Part shown: in pieces, positions 28,668 through 39,852 of the stretch
Layout of the letters: each line of letters begins with the position of its first letter
Numbering within the stretch: the stretch's first letter is position 1
Origin: Alloalcanivorax balearicus MACL04
Lineage (GTDB): Bacteria; Pseudomonadota; Gammaproteobacteria; Pseudomonadales; Alcanivoracaceae
Direction of reading: 5' to 3'
Length of the DNA: 64,000 nt
NCBI RefSeq assembly: GCF_025532145.1
Contig: NZ_ARXS01000009.1
Location: 91,398-155,397, forward strand
Notes under the pieces: model-generated
What the model was told of the DNA's origin: nothing
Seen by the model: the letters and a program-made list of their open reading frames with translations, nothing else
Database searches by the model: none
Position numbers and translations under genes: made by a program

Positions 28668-30788
28668 TTACTCCGGCAGGGTCACGGTCAGGGTTCGGGT
28701 GACCGGATCATGGCCGCGCATGAACGCCACCTCCTGAATACCCGATCCCCAGAAGTGCCGCACTTTGCCGTCCTGGCCGACCGGCGCCAGCGGCAGACCG
28801 GTCTGATCCCGTGCTTCCAGACCAGCATCCGGCAACTGTCCGCAGTGGTCCGGGATGACTACCCCGTTATCGCCCTGGAAACGGGCACAACCTGGTTTCT
28901 CAGGTGTCACCGAAACGGTTTCCACCCGGCTCGGGCAGCGGACTTCAATGGTCAGGGTGCGGTCATGAAAACGATGATTGAAGCCGTCATCGTTGCTCAA
29001 CACAAAAGCGCCGGTGAAATAGCGCTCATGGTCGGGACGGGCGCCCCAGTCCCACTGGAACCGGGGCGGGCTCTCCAGGTCCTCGGCGCCACTTTTTACC
29101 GAGAGATGGCAGAGTCTCAACGCCGGCGGGCCGCCGATGATCACTTTATTGTCGTTCTGCCCGGTGACTTCGAGCTGCCGCAGAAGGGTTTCCGGTTGTT
29201 CGGGCGGCTTCGGCAGGCGGCGCGGGTTATGGCGCACACCGGGTGGATGCAGATCGCCGGAGTCCGGCAGGGGGCGGATGTGGAAGGTCACCGGCCGCGA
29301 CTCGATGCTCAACGGGATCAGTCGCAGCGCGGCGATATCGGCCTCCCTGGTCTGGTAGGTGGCCGTTTCCATCAGCCCATGCAAGGTTAACTGATCGGTG
29401 AGCCAGCGGTCCTGGTCCGGGTGTTCCTGGTCGATACCGGTCGGGTAAGTCAGTGCACTGAACGCCAGCGGTTCACCGTCCGCGCCCAGCGGCTCCACCC
29501 GGACGCTGGTGGTGCCGTCGAAGTGCAGATCCACTCGCCGAGGCTGCCAGCGCGCTACCTGGATACCGGGTGGGAAGGCATCGTCTTTTGCCAGCACCAC
29601 CGGTTCGCCGGGCACGTGGATGTGAAGATCCGCTGTCACATCGATTTGTCCGAGCTGGTGCAGGTTTGCTCCGGCGGGCACTGTCAGCAGCTCCTCATTG
29701 CGAGGGGAAGCCAGTGGCAAGCCCAGCAGATAGTTGCGTTCCGCCAGCCGGTTGACCATCAGCCCGTCGATCTGGCCGGAACGGGCCGAACGGAACAGCG
29801 GGTCGATTTGTTCGGTTTGCAGCCCCAGGGCGGTGTCGCCTTCCAGTGGCAGACGGTTTTCCTGCACGGTATAGAAGAGACTTTCCGTCAGCGCATCGGC
29901 GAACCGGTCGAGCGCGGCCCGGTCATGCAGTGGGTTGGCATACCCGGTGTAGGACGGGGTGTCGAGTTGCCGCTTGATCATGTCCCGGTTGAATCGGACC
30001 CGCAGCGGATTGATGCCCTGAAGATCCAGCTTCCGCTGATAGTGACGCTGACTGACCAGCGCCAGACGCTGGTGGATCACGGCGTCGCTGCCCGGTACCT
30101 CAACGGTGATGGCGAGCAGGGCGATCACCGGCATGCCGGAAGGCAGCCGGGCCACCAGCCGGCCGGCACCGGTCACCGAGTCGCCCTCGAAGTCGGCTTT
30201 CAGCAGAACCCGGTCGCCATCCCGGTCCAGTACCTGGAAGCGTGCTTCCGCCTCGGGCAAGCCAATGAAAGCGGTGTCCTCGCTCCAGTGGTCGCCGGGC
30301 TGTGGATCGGCGGGCAGACCGGGCACCGCCACCGGGGTGTTGTTCCCGGTGAGCGTCTTCAGCTTCGGATCCAGTTTCGCCATCAGCCTGTCATGAAGTT
30401 CCGGCTCGCCCGGACGGATCTCCACTATCTCGCCGTTTTTGATACGGCTGAGCGTGCCGGCGCTCATCATTCGCAGCATTTCTTGCTGGCGCTGGTTGGT
30501 GTCGCTCAGGTCGCGGGTGTCCAGCCGGCCCATGGAGGTGTCGATGCTCATCCAGGGCAGGGTGGTCCGCAGCCACAAGGCGTCGTCATCCCGGTTGTGG
30601 TCGGTATCAATGCGGGTGCGAAGCAGGGTATTAATGCGGAGCTCGTTTTCGTAGCCGGGCCGGGACACGCTCTGATGGCTGAGCAGCAGAAACTCGTCTT
30701 GGTAATTGCTGGCCGGCACATCGGGGCGTGAACCGACGTCGCAGGCGGACAGAACCAGTGAACAGAGAAACAGGCAGAAATAGCGCAT
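28668..30788 (-). CDS. Large lipoprotein of unknown function (706 residues)
   Basis: The N-terminus MRYFCLFLCSLVLSACDVG is a lipoprotein signal with the lipobox LSAC, so the protein is probably anchored to a membrane facing the periplasm. The rest has no domain I recognise. It alternates helical and beta-rich stretches, with an internal segment GDHWSEDTAFIG, a region rich in prolines (PPGVRHNPRRLPKPPEQPE) and two cysteine-containing segments near the end (IEVRCPSRVE, EKPGCARF). The start at 30788 is chosen for the signal peptide; the open frame reaches 30827. It faces away from the downstream MFS gene across 96 bases. Confidence 0.7.
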   Translation of the reverse strand: MRYFCLFLCSLVLSACDVGSRPDVPASNYQDEFLLLSHQSVSRPGYENELRINTLLRTRIDTDHNRDDDALWLRTTLPWMSIDTSMGRLDTRDLSDTNQRQQEMLRMMSAGTLSRIKNGEIVEIRPGEPELHDRLMAKLDPKLKTLTGNNTPVAVPGLPADPQPGDHWSEDTAFIGLPEAEARFQVLDRDGDRVLLKADFEGDSVTGAGRLVARLPSGMPVIALLAITVEVPGSDAVIHQRLALVSQRHYQRKLDLQGINPLRVRFNRDMIKRQLDTPSYTGYANPLHDRAALDRFADALTESLFYTVQENRLPLEGDTALGLQTEQIDPLFRSARSGQIDGLMVNRLAERNYLLGLPLASPRNEELLTVPAGANLHQLGQIDVTADLHIHVPGEPVVLAKDDAFPPGIQVARWQPRRVDLHFDGTTSVRVEPLGADGEPLAFSALTYPTGIDQEHPDQDRWLTDQLTLHGLMETATYQTREADIAALRLIPLSIESRPVTFHIRPLPDSGDLHPPGVRHNPRRLPKPPEQPETLLRQLEVTGQNDNKVIIGGPPALRLCHLSVKSGAEDLESPPRFQWDWGARPDHERYFTGAFVLSNDDGFNHRFHDRTLTIEVRCPSRVETVSVTPEKPGCARFQGDNGVVIPDHCGQLPDAGLEARDQTGLPLAPVGQDGKVRHFWGSGIQEVAFMRGHDPVTRTLTVTLPE

Positions 30789-30884
30789 AATCCAACTCCG
30801 GCAGCGGCACGAGTGTACCGAAATCATCGGCCTTGCGGTGTCGCCGTCGCTGAATTCGTGAACTTGCCGGCAGGGAGGCCCCGC

Positions 30885-32279
30885 ATGCCCGTTCCCACAG
30901 CGCCCCAGTCCGACACTTGGCGTGATCTCTGTTCAGGCCGGCGTGGGCCGCGCCTGTTGCTGATCTGGCTCGGTATCTGGGTGGGAGCGGCGGAAAGTCT
31001 GGTCACCGCCACCATCATGCCGACAGTGGCGCGGCAATTGGGCGGCTACGCGTATTTCAGTTGGGCGGTGGCGCTGTTCATGATCGGAACGATCCTGGCG
31101 GTGGCCAGCGCGGGGCGATTGGCGGAGCGATACGGTTTGGCGCGTGCCAGCGCGGGCGCCGGACTGGTGTTGGCGACCGGGTGCGCGGTGTCCGCGCGGG
31201 CGCCGGATATTTTGACCTTTCTGGCCGGCCGCTGGGTGCAGGGCGTTGGCGGGGGCTGGATTTCCGGTTTCGCCATGGTGGCGGTGTCGCGGTTCTTCCC
31301 GGAACGGCATTTGGCGCGGGTGTTTGCCTCGGCCACCGCGATCTGGGCGCTGGCCACGGTGCTCGGCCCCTTGCTGGGGGGTGTGTTTGCCGAGAGCGGT
31401 GGCTGGCGTGGCGTGTTCTGGCTGTTCTCGGCCCAGGCGTTGCTGTTCATACTCGCCGCTTTGCGGCTGTTTCGTGGCGCGGCCCCGGCGGAACGCGGTG
31501 CCCGGGTGCCCTGGCCGCAGCTGGGATTGTTGGCGGTGGGGGTGGCGGCGTTGGTGCTGGCCAGTCTGGCGGAACACTGGCTCTGGGTATTGGGACTGCT
31601 GATGTTGTCGATCGGCATGCTGGCGTGGTTGCGCTGGCGGGATCAACGCGGAGAGAACCGCCTGTTGCCCGCCGGGGCCTGGCAACTGCGGCACACTGTG
31701 GGGGCTGGTTACGCGGCGATGGCGGCGGTGACGGCGGCGTCCATGGCGTTGCTGATCTATGGCCCGCCGATTCTGCAAGCACTACAGGGGTTGTCGCCGT
31801 TGCGGGCCGGTTATGTGGTGGCGGTGCAGGCGATGGCCTGGACACTGGCGGCGCTGGCGGTTTCCGGGGCGGATCGGAAGGGCGAGCGCCGCTGGATTCG
31901 CATCGGCGCGTTGACGGTTTTACTCGGGGTGCTGTTGCTGGCTGCCGTTATGACGTCGCCGGTGCTCTGGGTATTGATGGGCGCGGCAATCTGTGGTCTG
32001 GGCCTGGGTTGGGGCTCCAGTCTGATGAACCGGCGCTTGCTGCGGGCGCTGGCGGAAGAAGACCGGGCCATTGGCTCCTCGGCATTGATCGGGGTTCGTC
32101 AGGTGGGTGGTGCCGTGGGCGCGGCGCTGGCGGGGTTGGCGGCCAATCTGACCGGAGTGGCGGAAGGTCTGTCGCCGGAAAGCGCCGAGCGGGCAGCTCC
32201 GGTGGTGTTCATGGCGGTGCTGCCGATGGCGCTGTTGGCGGTGTGGTGCGCGTGGCGGTTTACCCGGTCGGCGGATTGA
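30885..32279 (+). CDS. MFS transporter, DHA2 (EmrB/QacA-like) family
   Basis: A 464-residue, 14-helix-type major facilitator. Diagnostic parts include VTATIMPTVARQLGGYAYFSW in helix 1, the GRLAERYGLARAS loop, RWVQGVGGGWISGFAMVAVS, and ATVLGPLLGGVFAESGGWRGVFWLF, which is motif C of drug antiporters. The substrate is not predictable. Start ATG 30885 is supported by AGGGAGG six bases upstream; the frame is open to 30813. The stop codon overlaps a short hairpin repeat (32279-32302), after which the convergent trpB2 gene ends. Confidence 0.88.
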   Translation: MPVPTAPQSDTWRDLCSGRRGPRLLLIWLGIWVGAAESLVTATIMPTVARQLGGYAYFSWAVALFMIGTILAVASAGRLAERYGLARASAGAGLVLATGCAVSARAPDILTFLAGRWVQGVGGGWISGFAMVAVSRFFPERHLARVFASATAIWALATVLGPLLGGVFAESGGWRGVFWLFSAQALLFILAALRLFRGAAPAERGARVPWPQLGLLAVGVAALVLASLAEHWLWVLGLLMLSIGMLAWLRWRDQRGENRLLPAGAWQLRHTVGAGYAAMAAVTAASMALLIYGPPILQALQGLSPLRAGYVVAVQAMAWTLAALAVSGADRKGERRWIRIGALTVLLGVLLLAAVMTSPVLWVLMGAAICGLGLGWGSSLMNRRLLRALAEEDRAIGSSALIGVRQVGGAVGAALAGLAANLTGVAEGLSPESAERAAPVVFMAVLPMALLAVWCAWRFTRSAD

Positions 32280-32302
32280 ATCGCGGCGCACAAGCCGCGA
32301 TT
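32279..32302. repeat. Short AATCGCGGC hairpin, copy 1
   Basis: Perfect inverted repeat AATCGCGGC / GCCGCGATT with a 6-base loop, starting at the last base of the MFS stop codon and ending 22 bases before the convergent trpB2 gene ends. A very similar hairpin occurs at 36760-36783. It may act as a bidirectional transcription boundary; there is no long T-run. Confidence 0.6.
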
Positions 32303-32324
32303 CCGCGTGTTGCCGTCACGGGCC

Positions 32325-33686
32325 TCAACCGAGCTGAGGCAACTGCGCCAGCGCCACTTCCGCGGCGGCGGCGTCGTACTCACGGTCTTCCAGTTTGCCA
32401 TCGAAGAAATCGATGTAGGCCTGCATGTCGAAATGACCGTGGCCGGACAGGTTGAACAGGATGGTTTGTCCCTGGCCTTCTTCCTTGCAGCGCAGAGCTT
32501 CGTCGATGGCGGCCTTGACCGCGTGGGAGCACTCTGGTGCCGGCACGATGCCTTCGTGGCGGGCGAATTGCACCGCCGCCTCGAAGCAGCCGGTCTGGGC
32601 GTACGCGCGGGCTTCGATCAGCCCCAGTTGCAACGCGTGGGAAACCTGCGGGCCCATGCCATGGTAACGCAGGCCGCCGGCGTGGAAGCCCGGCGGGGTG
32701 AAGCTGGAGCCCAGGGTGTGCATCTTGGTCAGCGGTGTCAGGTGGGCGGTGTCGCCGAAGTCGTAGGCGAACCGGCCCTGAGTCAGGGTCGGGCAGGCCG
32801 CCGGCTCCACCGCCAGGATGCGGCGACCGCGGCCACCACGCAGTTGCTCGCCGAGGAACGGAAACACCAGGCCGGCGAAGTTGGAGCCGCCGCCGGTGCA
32901 GCCGATCAGTATATCCGGATCGTCGCCGGCCATTTCCATCTGCAGCAGGGCTTCCTGGCCGATGATGCTTTGATGCAGCATCACATGGTTGAGCACGGAA
33001 CCAAGGGCGTACTTGGTATCATCGGCCTGGGCCGCCAGTTCCACCGCCTCGCTGATGGCGATGCCGAGGCTGCCCGGGTGATCGGGGTTCTCCGCCAGTA
33101 TGGCGCGGCCGGCGTTGGTGAGATTGGACGGGGAGGGGATGCACTCGGCCCCGTAGGTGCGCATCAGTGCCTGCCGATAGGGCTTTTGTTGATAGGACAC
33201 CTTGACCTGGAATACCTGCACCTCGAGACCGAACAGGCTGCCGGCGAACGCCAGGGAAGAGCCCCACTGGCCGGCGCCGGTTTCGGTGGTCAGACGGCGG
33301 GTGCCGGCTTCCGCATTGTAATAGGCCTGGGCCACGGCGGTGTTCGGCTTGTGCGAGCCGGCGGGGCTCACGCCCTCGTATTTGAAGTAGATGCGCGCCG
33401 GCGTATCCAGGGCTTTTTCCAGCCGCCGGGCACGGATCAGCGGACTTGGCCGCCACATCTTGTAGATGTCCAGCACCGCTGCCGGAATCTCCACATAGCG
33501 TTCGGCGGTCATTTCCTGGGCGATCAGGGTATCCGGGAACAAGGGCGCCAGATCCGAGGGGGCCACCGGCTGATGGGTGCCGGGATGCAGCACCGGGGCC
33601 ATCGGTTCCGGGAAGTCCGCCATGATGTTGTACCACTGGCGTGGCAGACGGGATTGCTCCAGGAAATATTGGGTGGTGTCGGACAT
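32325..33686 (-). CDS. TrpB2-type tryptophan synthase beta-like protein
   Basis: A PLP-dependent enzyme of fold type II, 453 residues, of the TrpB2 group, which is longer than canonical TrpB (about 400). Motifs are [12 protein letters not shown], the PLP-lysine segment [33 protein letters not shown], the phosphate-binding [12 protein letters not shown] and the C-terminal serine region [13 protein letters not shown]. TrpB2 enzymes can make tryptophan from indole and serine and are often found without TrpA; no trpA is in the window. A GNAT gene lies 44 bases upstream on the same strand, so the two may be cotranscribed. Confidence 0.9.
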   Translation of the reverse strand: MSDTTQYFLEQSRLPRQWYNIMADFPEPMAPVLHPGTHQPVAPSDLAPLFPDTLIAQEMTAERYVEIPAAVLDIYKMWRPSPLIRARRLEKALDTPARIYFKYEGVSPAGSHKPNTAVAQAYYNAEAGTRRLTTETGAGQWGSSLAFAGSLFGLEVQVFQVKVSYQQKPYRQALMRTYGAECIPSPSNLTNAGRAILAENPDHPGSLGIAISEAVELAAQADDTKYALGSVLNHVMLHQSIIGQEALLQMEMAGDDPDILIGCTGGGSNFAGLVFPFLGEQLRGGRGRRILAVEPAACPTLTQGRFAYDFGDTAHLTPLTKMHTLGSSFTPPGFHAGGLRYHGMGPQVSHALQLGLIEARAYAQTGCFEAAVQFARHEGIVPAPECSHAVKAAIDEALRCKEEGQGQTILFNLSGHGHFDMQAYIDFFDGKLEDREYDAAAAEVALAQLPQLG

Positions 33687-33730
33687 GGGGCTCTCTTCTT
33701 CTGATTATTGTTCCGTCGTGGCGTGACGGG

Positions 33731-34156
33731 TTATTTCAGCAACTTGATCATTTGCCGGTGCGGGATATGGGCATCCATGAAAATGCCGCCGGAACTGGCG
33801 AAGCCCGCTGCTTCATAGAAGCTGGTGGCGTGGGTCTGGGCGTTGAGGAAGATCTCCTGCATGTCACGGGCCCGAGCCGCTTCCTCGGCGGCCACCAGCA
33901 GGGCCCTGCCGACACCGCTGTTGCGGTTGTTCGAGAGCACGCACAGGCGGCTGATCTGGCCGCTGCTCTGCAGGCGGATACAGCCCACCGGCTGGTTCTG
34001 CTGGTCAAGCGCGAGAAAATGACAGGCACCGGGATCCTCGCCGTCCCACTCCAGTTCTTCCGGCACACTCTGCTCGCCGATGAAGATGGTTTCGCGCAGC
34101 AGGCGCAGTGCCGGCTCGTGTTCGTCCCAAGTGGTTTCGATGATGCTAAAGGCCAT
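33731..34156 (-). CDS. GNAT-family N-acetyltransferase
   Basis: A 141-residue acyl-CoA N-acyltransferase of the ElaA/YjcF-like group. It shows the N-terminal TIFIGEQSVPEELEWDGEDPG, the beta strand GCIRLQSSGQISRLCVL, the acyl-CoA-binding NNRNSGVGRALLVAAEEAARA and the terminal FYEAAGFASSGGIFMDAHIPH. The acceptor is unknown. The start ATG 34156 is the conserved one; the frame is open upstream into the roxA coding region without conservation. It lies 11 bases downstream of roxA, so an operon purB-roxA-GNAT-trpB2 is possible. Confidence 0.87.
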   Translation of the reverse strand: MAFSIIETTWDEHEPALRLLRETIFIGEQSVPEELEWDGEDPGACHFLALDQQNQPVGCIRLQSSGQISRLCVLSNNRNSGVGRALLVAAEEAARARDMQEIFLNAQTHATSFYEAAGFASSGGIFMDAHIPHRQMIKLLK

Positions 34157-34167
34157 GGTGTTCTCGG

Positions 34168-35295
34168 TTAAAGCGGGGCAAAGAAGCCCTGATCGATCCA
34201 ATGATTGAGCAGCTCGCGGGCGGACCGGGTCAGCAGCGGCTCCAACTGGTCGTTGCGGTAGCGGCGCTGTCCGGCCAGCAGGTCCACCAGGGCGGTTTGC
34301 TCCGCGTCCAGTGTCCAGCATTCGCCGTTGAGCCAGGCATGGTCGCCCTGACGAAGCAGGCGCACACCGCCGTGCCGTACCAGTACGGCGTCCGGTGCGC
34401 CGGCGCGAATCTGCTCTTCGTCCACAATAAAATCAAGACCGTTCTGACGCGGTGTGCTCAGCCAGCGGGCCACCGCCCGGGCGGCCTGGGCGCGGTCCAA
34501 CAGCCCCAGGGAAGCAGACAGCAGGTTGTCCAGATCGTTCTGTTCGAGCCGTCCCGGGGCCGGGCAGGGCGCACGTCCGGCGTCGCCGTAGAGCTGCTCA
34601 GGCTGATTGGCCAGACATTCGGCCACCATTTCCGCCAGCAGGTCACGGTAATCCGGGGCGCGGAATCCCACCGACCAGGTGACGCAATCGCTGTCGCTGG
34701 CGACGCCATGGTGGGCGACGCCCGGAGGCAGATACAGCACATCGCCGGGGCCGGCGTGAAACTCCTGTTCGCAGGGCATGTGCGCCAGCATCTTCAGCGG
34801 CGTATCGGTGCGCTGCGGCGTGGCGTCGTCACAGTGCGGGCCGATTTTCCAATGGCGATGGCCACTGGCCTGGATCAGAAACACGTCGTACTGATCGAAA
34901 TGCGGGCCGACGCTGCCACCCTCGGCGGCGTAGCTGATCATGATGTCTTCCAGGCGCCAGCCCGGCACGAAGCCGAAATCGTCCAGCAGCAGGCTCACCG
35001 GTGTCAGAAAGTGGTCCACGGACTGTACCAGCAGGGTCCAGTCCTGCTCGCCCAGGCCCTCGAACGCATCCTCTTCCAGCGGTCCCTGCTGCAACGACCA
35101 GGGGCCATCACCGGCGCCACGGATCAGCCGGGATTCCACCTCCGCCTCCAGTGCCAGCCCGGCCAGGGTGTCGGCGTCGGGGTAGTCAAGGCCGCGGGCG
35201 GCGGCAGGCATGAACAGCGTGCGCCGCTGCCAGTGCCGTTGGAGAAAGGTCTCCACCGGCAGTGGCAGCGTGAAGCGGGGCAGTTCGGTGGCCAA
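34168..35295 (-). CDS. roxA: 50S ribosomal protein L16 3-hydroxylase (JmjC-type)
   Basis: RoxA (YcfD) is an Fe(II)/2-oxoglutarate oxygenase that hydroxylates an arginine of ribosomal protein L16. The 375-residue protein is full length. The JmjC cupin is clear: GSVGPHFDQYDVFLIQASG with the HxD metal ligands near residues 133-135, the HWKIGP strand and the second histidine in LYLPPGVAHHGVASDSDC near residue 193. A C-terminal dimerisation and winged-helix domain follows. The start is a TTG at 35295, two bases after the purB stop, because no earlier codon is free. It is known to follow purB in related bacteria. Confidence 0.92.
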   Translation of the reverse strand: MATELPRFTLPLPVETFLQRHWQRRTLFMPAAARGLDYPDADTLAGLALEAEVESRLIRGAGDGPWSLQQGPLEEDAFEGLGEQDWTLLVQSVDHFLTPVSLLLDDFGFVPGWRLEDIMISYAAEGGSVGPHFDQYDVFLIQASGHRHWKIGPHCDDATPQRTDTPLKMLAHMPCEQEFHAGPGDVLYLPPGVAHHGVASDSDCVTWSVGFRAPDYRDLLAEMVAECLANQPEQLYGDAGRAPCPAPGRLEQNDLDNLLSASLGLLDRAQAARAVARWLSTPRQNGLDFIVDEEQIRAGAPDAVLVRHGGVRLLRQGDHAWLNGECWTLDAEQTALVDLLAGQRRYRNDQLEPLLTRSARELLNHWIDQGFFAPL

Positions 35296-35297
35296 GG

Positions 35298-36674
<1,377 letters not shown>

Positions 36675-36759
36675 CTAGACAGGAAAACCGAAAGCGGCGC
36701 TATCATACAGCAAATCGGGGGGCGCCGCGTGGGTTATGACGAAGGTCGAAGGGTGGAAC

Positions 36760-36783
36760 AATCGCGGCTCGTAAGTCGCGATT
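36760..36783. repeat. Short AATCGCGGC-type hairpin, copy 2 (possible hflD terminator)
   Basis: Arms AATCGCGGCT and AGTCGCGATT pair at nine of ten positions (the tenth is G-U in RNA of one strand), with a 4-base loop. It lies 25 bases downstream of hflD on the minus strand, and the RNA of that strand would end GCGAUUGUUCC. The same hairpin core is found at 32279-32302. Confidence 0.55.
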
Positions 36784-36808
36784 TATCATTACATTCCACT
36801 TTATAAAA

Positions 36809-37453
36809 CTATTTTAACTCATTGATTTTTATGCTGTTTAGAATGTCGAGATGCGCTTTGCGTTGAAACAGTAAACGCCAGCGCCGGCCACCCATCTGAT
36901 GCCACAGAAAGGCGGCTCGCACGCCGGCCAGGAACAGGCCGCGGATGCGGGCCGCGTTGTCCTCGTCCTGCAATTTGGCCGGGTCGCCCTGCACGCGGAT
37001 ACGAAACCGGAACGTGCCCAGCGTATCCACGTAGATTCCCGCCAGCCGGTGGCAAAAGCCGGGCTGGGTGAGGTCCTCGAAATGGGCGCGCTGACCTTCC
37101 AGGGCCAACAGCCGGTTGCGCAGGATATTCACCACGTCGTCATTCTTGCGCAGTTTTGAAGAGAGATGCAGCAGTGCCAGCCCATAGCTGAGAGGGCGGG
37201 CGGCATCCCGATTCTGTTCCCTGTTGAGGCTCTTGCGCAGCAGGCGCAGGCCGTCCTGGAAGCGGGCCGGGCGCGGGTAGATGGTGTCGAAGTCGGTGGC
37301 GTCCATCACCAAGACCGATTCGAACAGTGACTCCAGGACCGCCGGATCGGCGTCGCCACGGGTGGCGATCTGGTCGGCCATGACCGCGCACTCGAACACC
37401 GCGCCGAGAGCCAGCATCTGCTGTTGCTGTAGGGACAGGGATTGCTCGGTCAT
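36809..37453 (-). CDS. hflD: High frequency lysogenization protein HflD
   Basis: HflD is a membrane-peripheral protein conserved next to mnmA in gammaproteobacteria; in E. coli it affects lambda CII stability, while its normal cellular role is not established. The 214-residue, largely helical protein has family segments such as [20 protein letters not shown], the central [19 protein letters not shown] and the C-terminal [20 protein letters not shown]. Its ATG overlaps the mnmA stop by four bases, so the two are translationally coupled. Confidence 0.93.
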   Translation of the reverse strand: MTEQSLSLQQQQMLALGAVFECAVMADQIATRGDADPAVLESLFESVLVMDATDFDTIYPRPARFQDGLRLLRKSLNREQNRDAARPLSYGLALLHLSSKLRKNDDVVNILRNRLLALEGQRAHFEDLTQPGFCHRLAGIYVDTLGTFRFRIRVQGDPAKLQDEDNAARIRGLFLAGVRAAFLWHQMGGRRWRLLFQRKAHLDILNSIKINELK

Positions 37454-38568
37454 CGTGTCTCCTCGATCACGGCCCCGCCGAGACAGGCGTCGCCATCGTA
37501 AAACACCACCGACTGCCCCGGGGTGACCGCCCGTTGTGGCCGATCGAACACCACCCGTACCCGGCCGTCGCCGGCGCTCTCCACGGTACAGGCCTGATCG
37601 GGCTGGCGATAGCGGGTTTTGGCGGTAAGCCGGGCCGGAAGGGCCGGCGGCGACATCGCCACCCAGTCCACCGGCGCGCTGGTCAACTCGCGGCTGAACA
37701 GCAGCGGGTGGTCATGGCCTTGCACCGCGATCAGCACGTTGCGGGTCAGATCCTTGCCGGCCACGTACCAGGGTTCATCATTGCCGTCCGCGCGACCGCC
37801 GATGCCAAGACCCTGGCGCTGACCCAGGGTGTAGTACATCAGTCCGTCGTGCCGGCCGATCACCTTGCCATGGTCATCCTCGATGACACCGGGCTGGGCC
37901 GGCAGATAGGTTTCCAGGAAGTCCTTGAAGCGGCGCTCGCCGATGAAGCAAATGCCGGTGGAATCCTTCTTTTTGTGGTTGTCGAAGCCTTTCTCCCCGG
38001 CCAGGCGGCGCACTTCCGGTTTGTGCAGGTCACCCAGGGGGAACAGGGTGCGGGCGAATTTGTCGCCGCCCACCGCGTGCAGAAAGTAAGTCTGGTCCTT
38101 GTTGGCATCCACCGCGCGCAGCAGCCGGGCGGGGCCGGGCCCATGCTCGACCCGGGCGTAGTGGCCGGTGGCGATGGCGTCGGCGCCCAGCGCCACGGCG
38201 TGATCCAGGAAGGCGCGGAACTTGATTTCCTTGTTGCAGAGGATGTCCGGGTTGGGAGTGCGGCCGGCCCGGTATTCCTCGAGGAAGTGCTCGAACACCC
38301 GGTCCCAGTACTCGCCGGCGAAATTCACCGTATGCAGCTCCATACCCAATACGCCGGCCACTTGCATGGCGTCGAGCAGATCCTCCCGGGCGGTACAGTA
38401 TTCGGTACCGTCGTCCTCGTTCCAGTTCTTCATGAACAGGCCTTCCACCTGATAGCCCGCCTCCAGCAGACGAGCGGCGGCCACCGAGGAATCGACACCG
38501 CCGGACATACCGACGATGACGCGGGTGGATTGAGGGGCAAGAGTGGACGGAGAAGGCAGTTCCGACAT
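37450..38568 (-). CDS. mnmA: tRNA-specific 2-thiouridylase MnmA
   Basis: MnmA adds sulfur at position 2 of U34 in Lys, Glu and Gln tRNAs, using sulfur relayed by the Tus proteins. The 372-residue enzyme has the ATP-pyrophosphatase loop [15 protein letters not shown], the first catalytic cysteine in [12 protein letters not shown], the second in [13 protein letters not shown] and the [12 protein letters not shown] segment. ATG 38568 is preferred over a TTG at 38577. The gene is between nudJ (25-base gap upstream) and hflD (overlapping). Other sulfur-relay genes, tusBCD, are at 58847-59803. Confidence 0.97.
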   Translation of the reverse strand: MSELPSPSTLAPQSTRVIVGMSGGVDSSVAAARLLEAGYQVEGLFMKNWNEDDGTEYCTAREDLLDAMQVAGVLGMELHTVNFAGEYWDRVFEHFLEEYRAGRTPNPDILCNKEIKFRAFLDHAVALGADAIATGHYARVEHGPGPARLLRAVDANKDQTYFLHAVGGDKFARTLFPLGDLHKPEVRRLAGEKGFDNHKKKDSTGICFIGERRFKDFLETYLPAQPGVIEDDHGKVIGRHDGLMYYTLGQRQGLGIGGRADGNDEPWYVAGKDLTRNVLIAVQGHDHPLLFSRELTSAPVDWVAMSPPALPARLTAKTRYRQPDQACTVESAGDGRVRVVFDRPQRAVTPGQSVVFYDGDACLGGAVIEETR

Positions 38569-38593
38569 GGCGACCAACCGTGTAGTGATGGAT

Positions 38594-39061
38594 TCAACCC
38601 TGCTGCAAAGGCCAGGGGTGTTGATAAATGCTGTCCAGCGGCAGACGCCGGCCGCTCAGGTAATCGGAGACGCAACGCGCTACCAGCGGACTGCGGTGCT
38701 CGGCTTGCAGCGCGGATAATTCCTGAGGCGTCAGCCAGACCGCTTCCTCGATGCCGCGATCCAGTTTCTGGCGCGGGTCATGTTTCAGCGGACGGGCGAC
38801 GAAACAGGCCCGGTAGTATACTCCGGCACCCTTGAACGGCTGAAAAATGTACCAGCCGAGCAGGTCGGTCACTTCCACTTGCCAGGCCGTCTCTTCCAGG
38901 GTTTCGCGGTAGGCGGCCTGCATCAGGTCCTCGCCGAATTCCACATGGCCGGCGGGCTGGTTGAGCACCAGTTCTCCGTCCTGGTGTTCACGCACGAACA
39001 ACAGGCGTCCGTCTTGCTCCACCACGGTGGCTACCGTAATGTGCGGTTCGAAGCTGTTCAT
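38594..39061 (-). CDS. nudJ: NUDIX hydrolase, NudJ-type
   Basis: A 155-residue NUDIX phosphatase. NudJ-type proteins hydrolyse nucleoside di- and triphosphates and thiamine pyrophosphates. The NUDIX box is [24 protein letters not shown] read across about residues 36-59 (GX5EX7REUXEEXGU, with Ala-Trp in the last part). The N-terminal [19 protein letters not shown] matches the family. The start is ATG 39061; the reading frame is open upstream into the rluE C-terminus, which is not conserved. Its place directly upstream of mnmA is typical for this family. Confidence 0.92.
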   Translation of the reverse strand: MNSFEPHITVATVVEQDGRLLFVREHQDGELVLNQPAGHVEFGEDLMQAAYRETLEETAWQVEVTDLLGWYIFQPFKGAGVYYRACFVARPLKHDPRQKLDRGIEEAVWLTPQELSALQAEHRSPLVARCVSDYLSGRRLPLDSIYQHPWPLQQG

Positions 39062-39119
39062 AGATTGGCCGTTCCAGGCATGGCGGGCGCCAGATGGTAG
39101 CGCAACGCCGGGGGGCTCG

Positions 39120-39743
39120 TCACGACCGGCGCGCTTTCCCTCGCGGCTGACGTGGAGGAGCGCGGCGCCGGGATGGCCCGCCCCGCGCTGGCGCCTTGGG
39201 CAGGTGCACGGTTTCATCCCGCCACTGGCCGGGCTGCAGGCCGTCCAGGCTCCAGTCGCCGATGCGCCAACGCACCAGCCGCAGGGTGGGAAAGCCTATC
39301 GCCGCGGTCATGCGCCGCACCTGGCGGTTGCGACCTTCGTCTATGGTGAGTTCCAGCCACTGGTCGGGTACCGTGAGCCGCGTGCGCACCGGCGGTTGGC
39401 GCGGCCATAGCCGCGGTTCGTCGATGCGCCGGATCCGCGCTGGCCGGCAAGGGCCGTCCTTGAGCGTGATGCCCTGGCGCAACGGTTTCAGATCGTCTTC
39501 ACCGGGCGTGCCTTCCACTTGTACCAGATAGGTTTTCGGCAGGTGAAAGCGCGGGTTGGCGATGCGTGCCTGGAGGCCGCCGTCATCGGTGAGCAGTAGC
39601 AATCCTTCGGAGTCCCAGTCCAGCCGGCCGGCGGGGTAAACGCCCTCCATGGGGAGTGTTTCCTTGAGCGTCCGGCGCCCACGGGTATCGGTGAACTGGG
39701 ACAACATCTGAAAGGGTTTGTTAAACAAAATAAGCCGGGCCAT
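39120..39743 (-). CDS. rluE: 23S rRNA pseudouridine(2457) synthase, RluE-type
   Basis: RluE isomerises U2457 of 23S rRNA. The 207-residue protein shows the RsuA/RluB/E/F family pattern: FNKPFQMLSQFTD, GVYPAGRLDWDSEGLLLLTD with the catalytic aspartate, PKTYLVQVEG and the EGRNRQVRRMTAAIGFPTLR helix. The basic C-terminal extension (PARGGPSRRRAPPRQPRG) is an RNA-binding-like tail beyond the usual end. The start is ATG 39743; the frame is open to 39782 without conservation. It is divergent from icd. Confidence 0.93.
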   Translation of the reverse strand: MARLILFNKPFQMLSQFTDTRGRRTLKETLPMEGVYPAGRLDWDSEGLLLLTDDGGLQARIANPRFHLPKTYLVQVEGTPGEDDLKPLRQGITLKDGPCRPARIRRIDEPRLWPRQPPVRTRLTVPDQWLELTIDEGRNRQVRRMTAAIGFPTLRLVRWRIGDWSLDGLQPGQWRDETVHLPKAPARGGPSRRRAPPRQPRGKARRS

Positions 39744-39796
39744 TGGGAAATTCGTCGGTTCGGGCCCATGAAGGCCAAGCAAGGTTATTCACTCGA

Positions 39797-39805
39797 TGGT
39801 ATACT
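39797..39805 (+). promoter_or_regulatory. Extended -10 promoter for icd
   Basis: The sequence TGG followed by TATACT (39800-39805) matches an extended -10 element (TGn-TATAAT-like), about 47 bases before the icd start. No good -35 hexamer is present at the usual spacing, which an extended -10 promoter does not need. Assignment is by sequence pattern only. Confidence 0.5.
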
Positions 39806-39852
39806 CGCCCGGCAACCGAATTCCACGGTTATTCTCAGAGGGAGTAGTGTAG

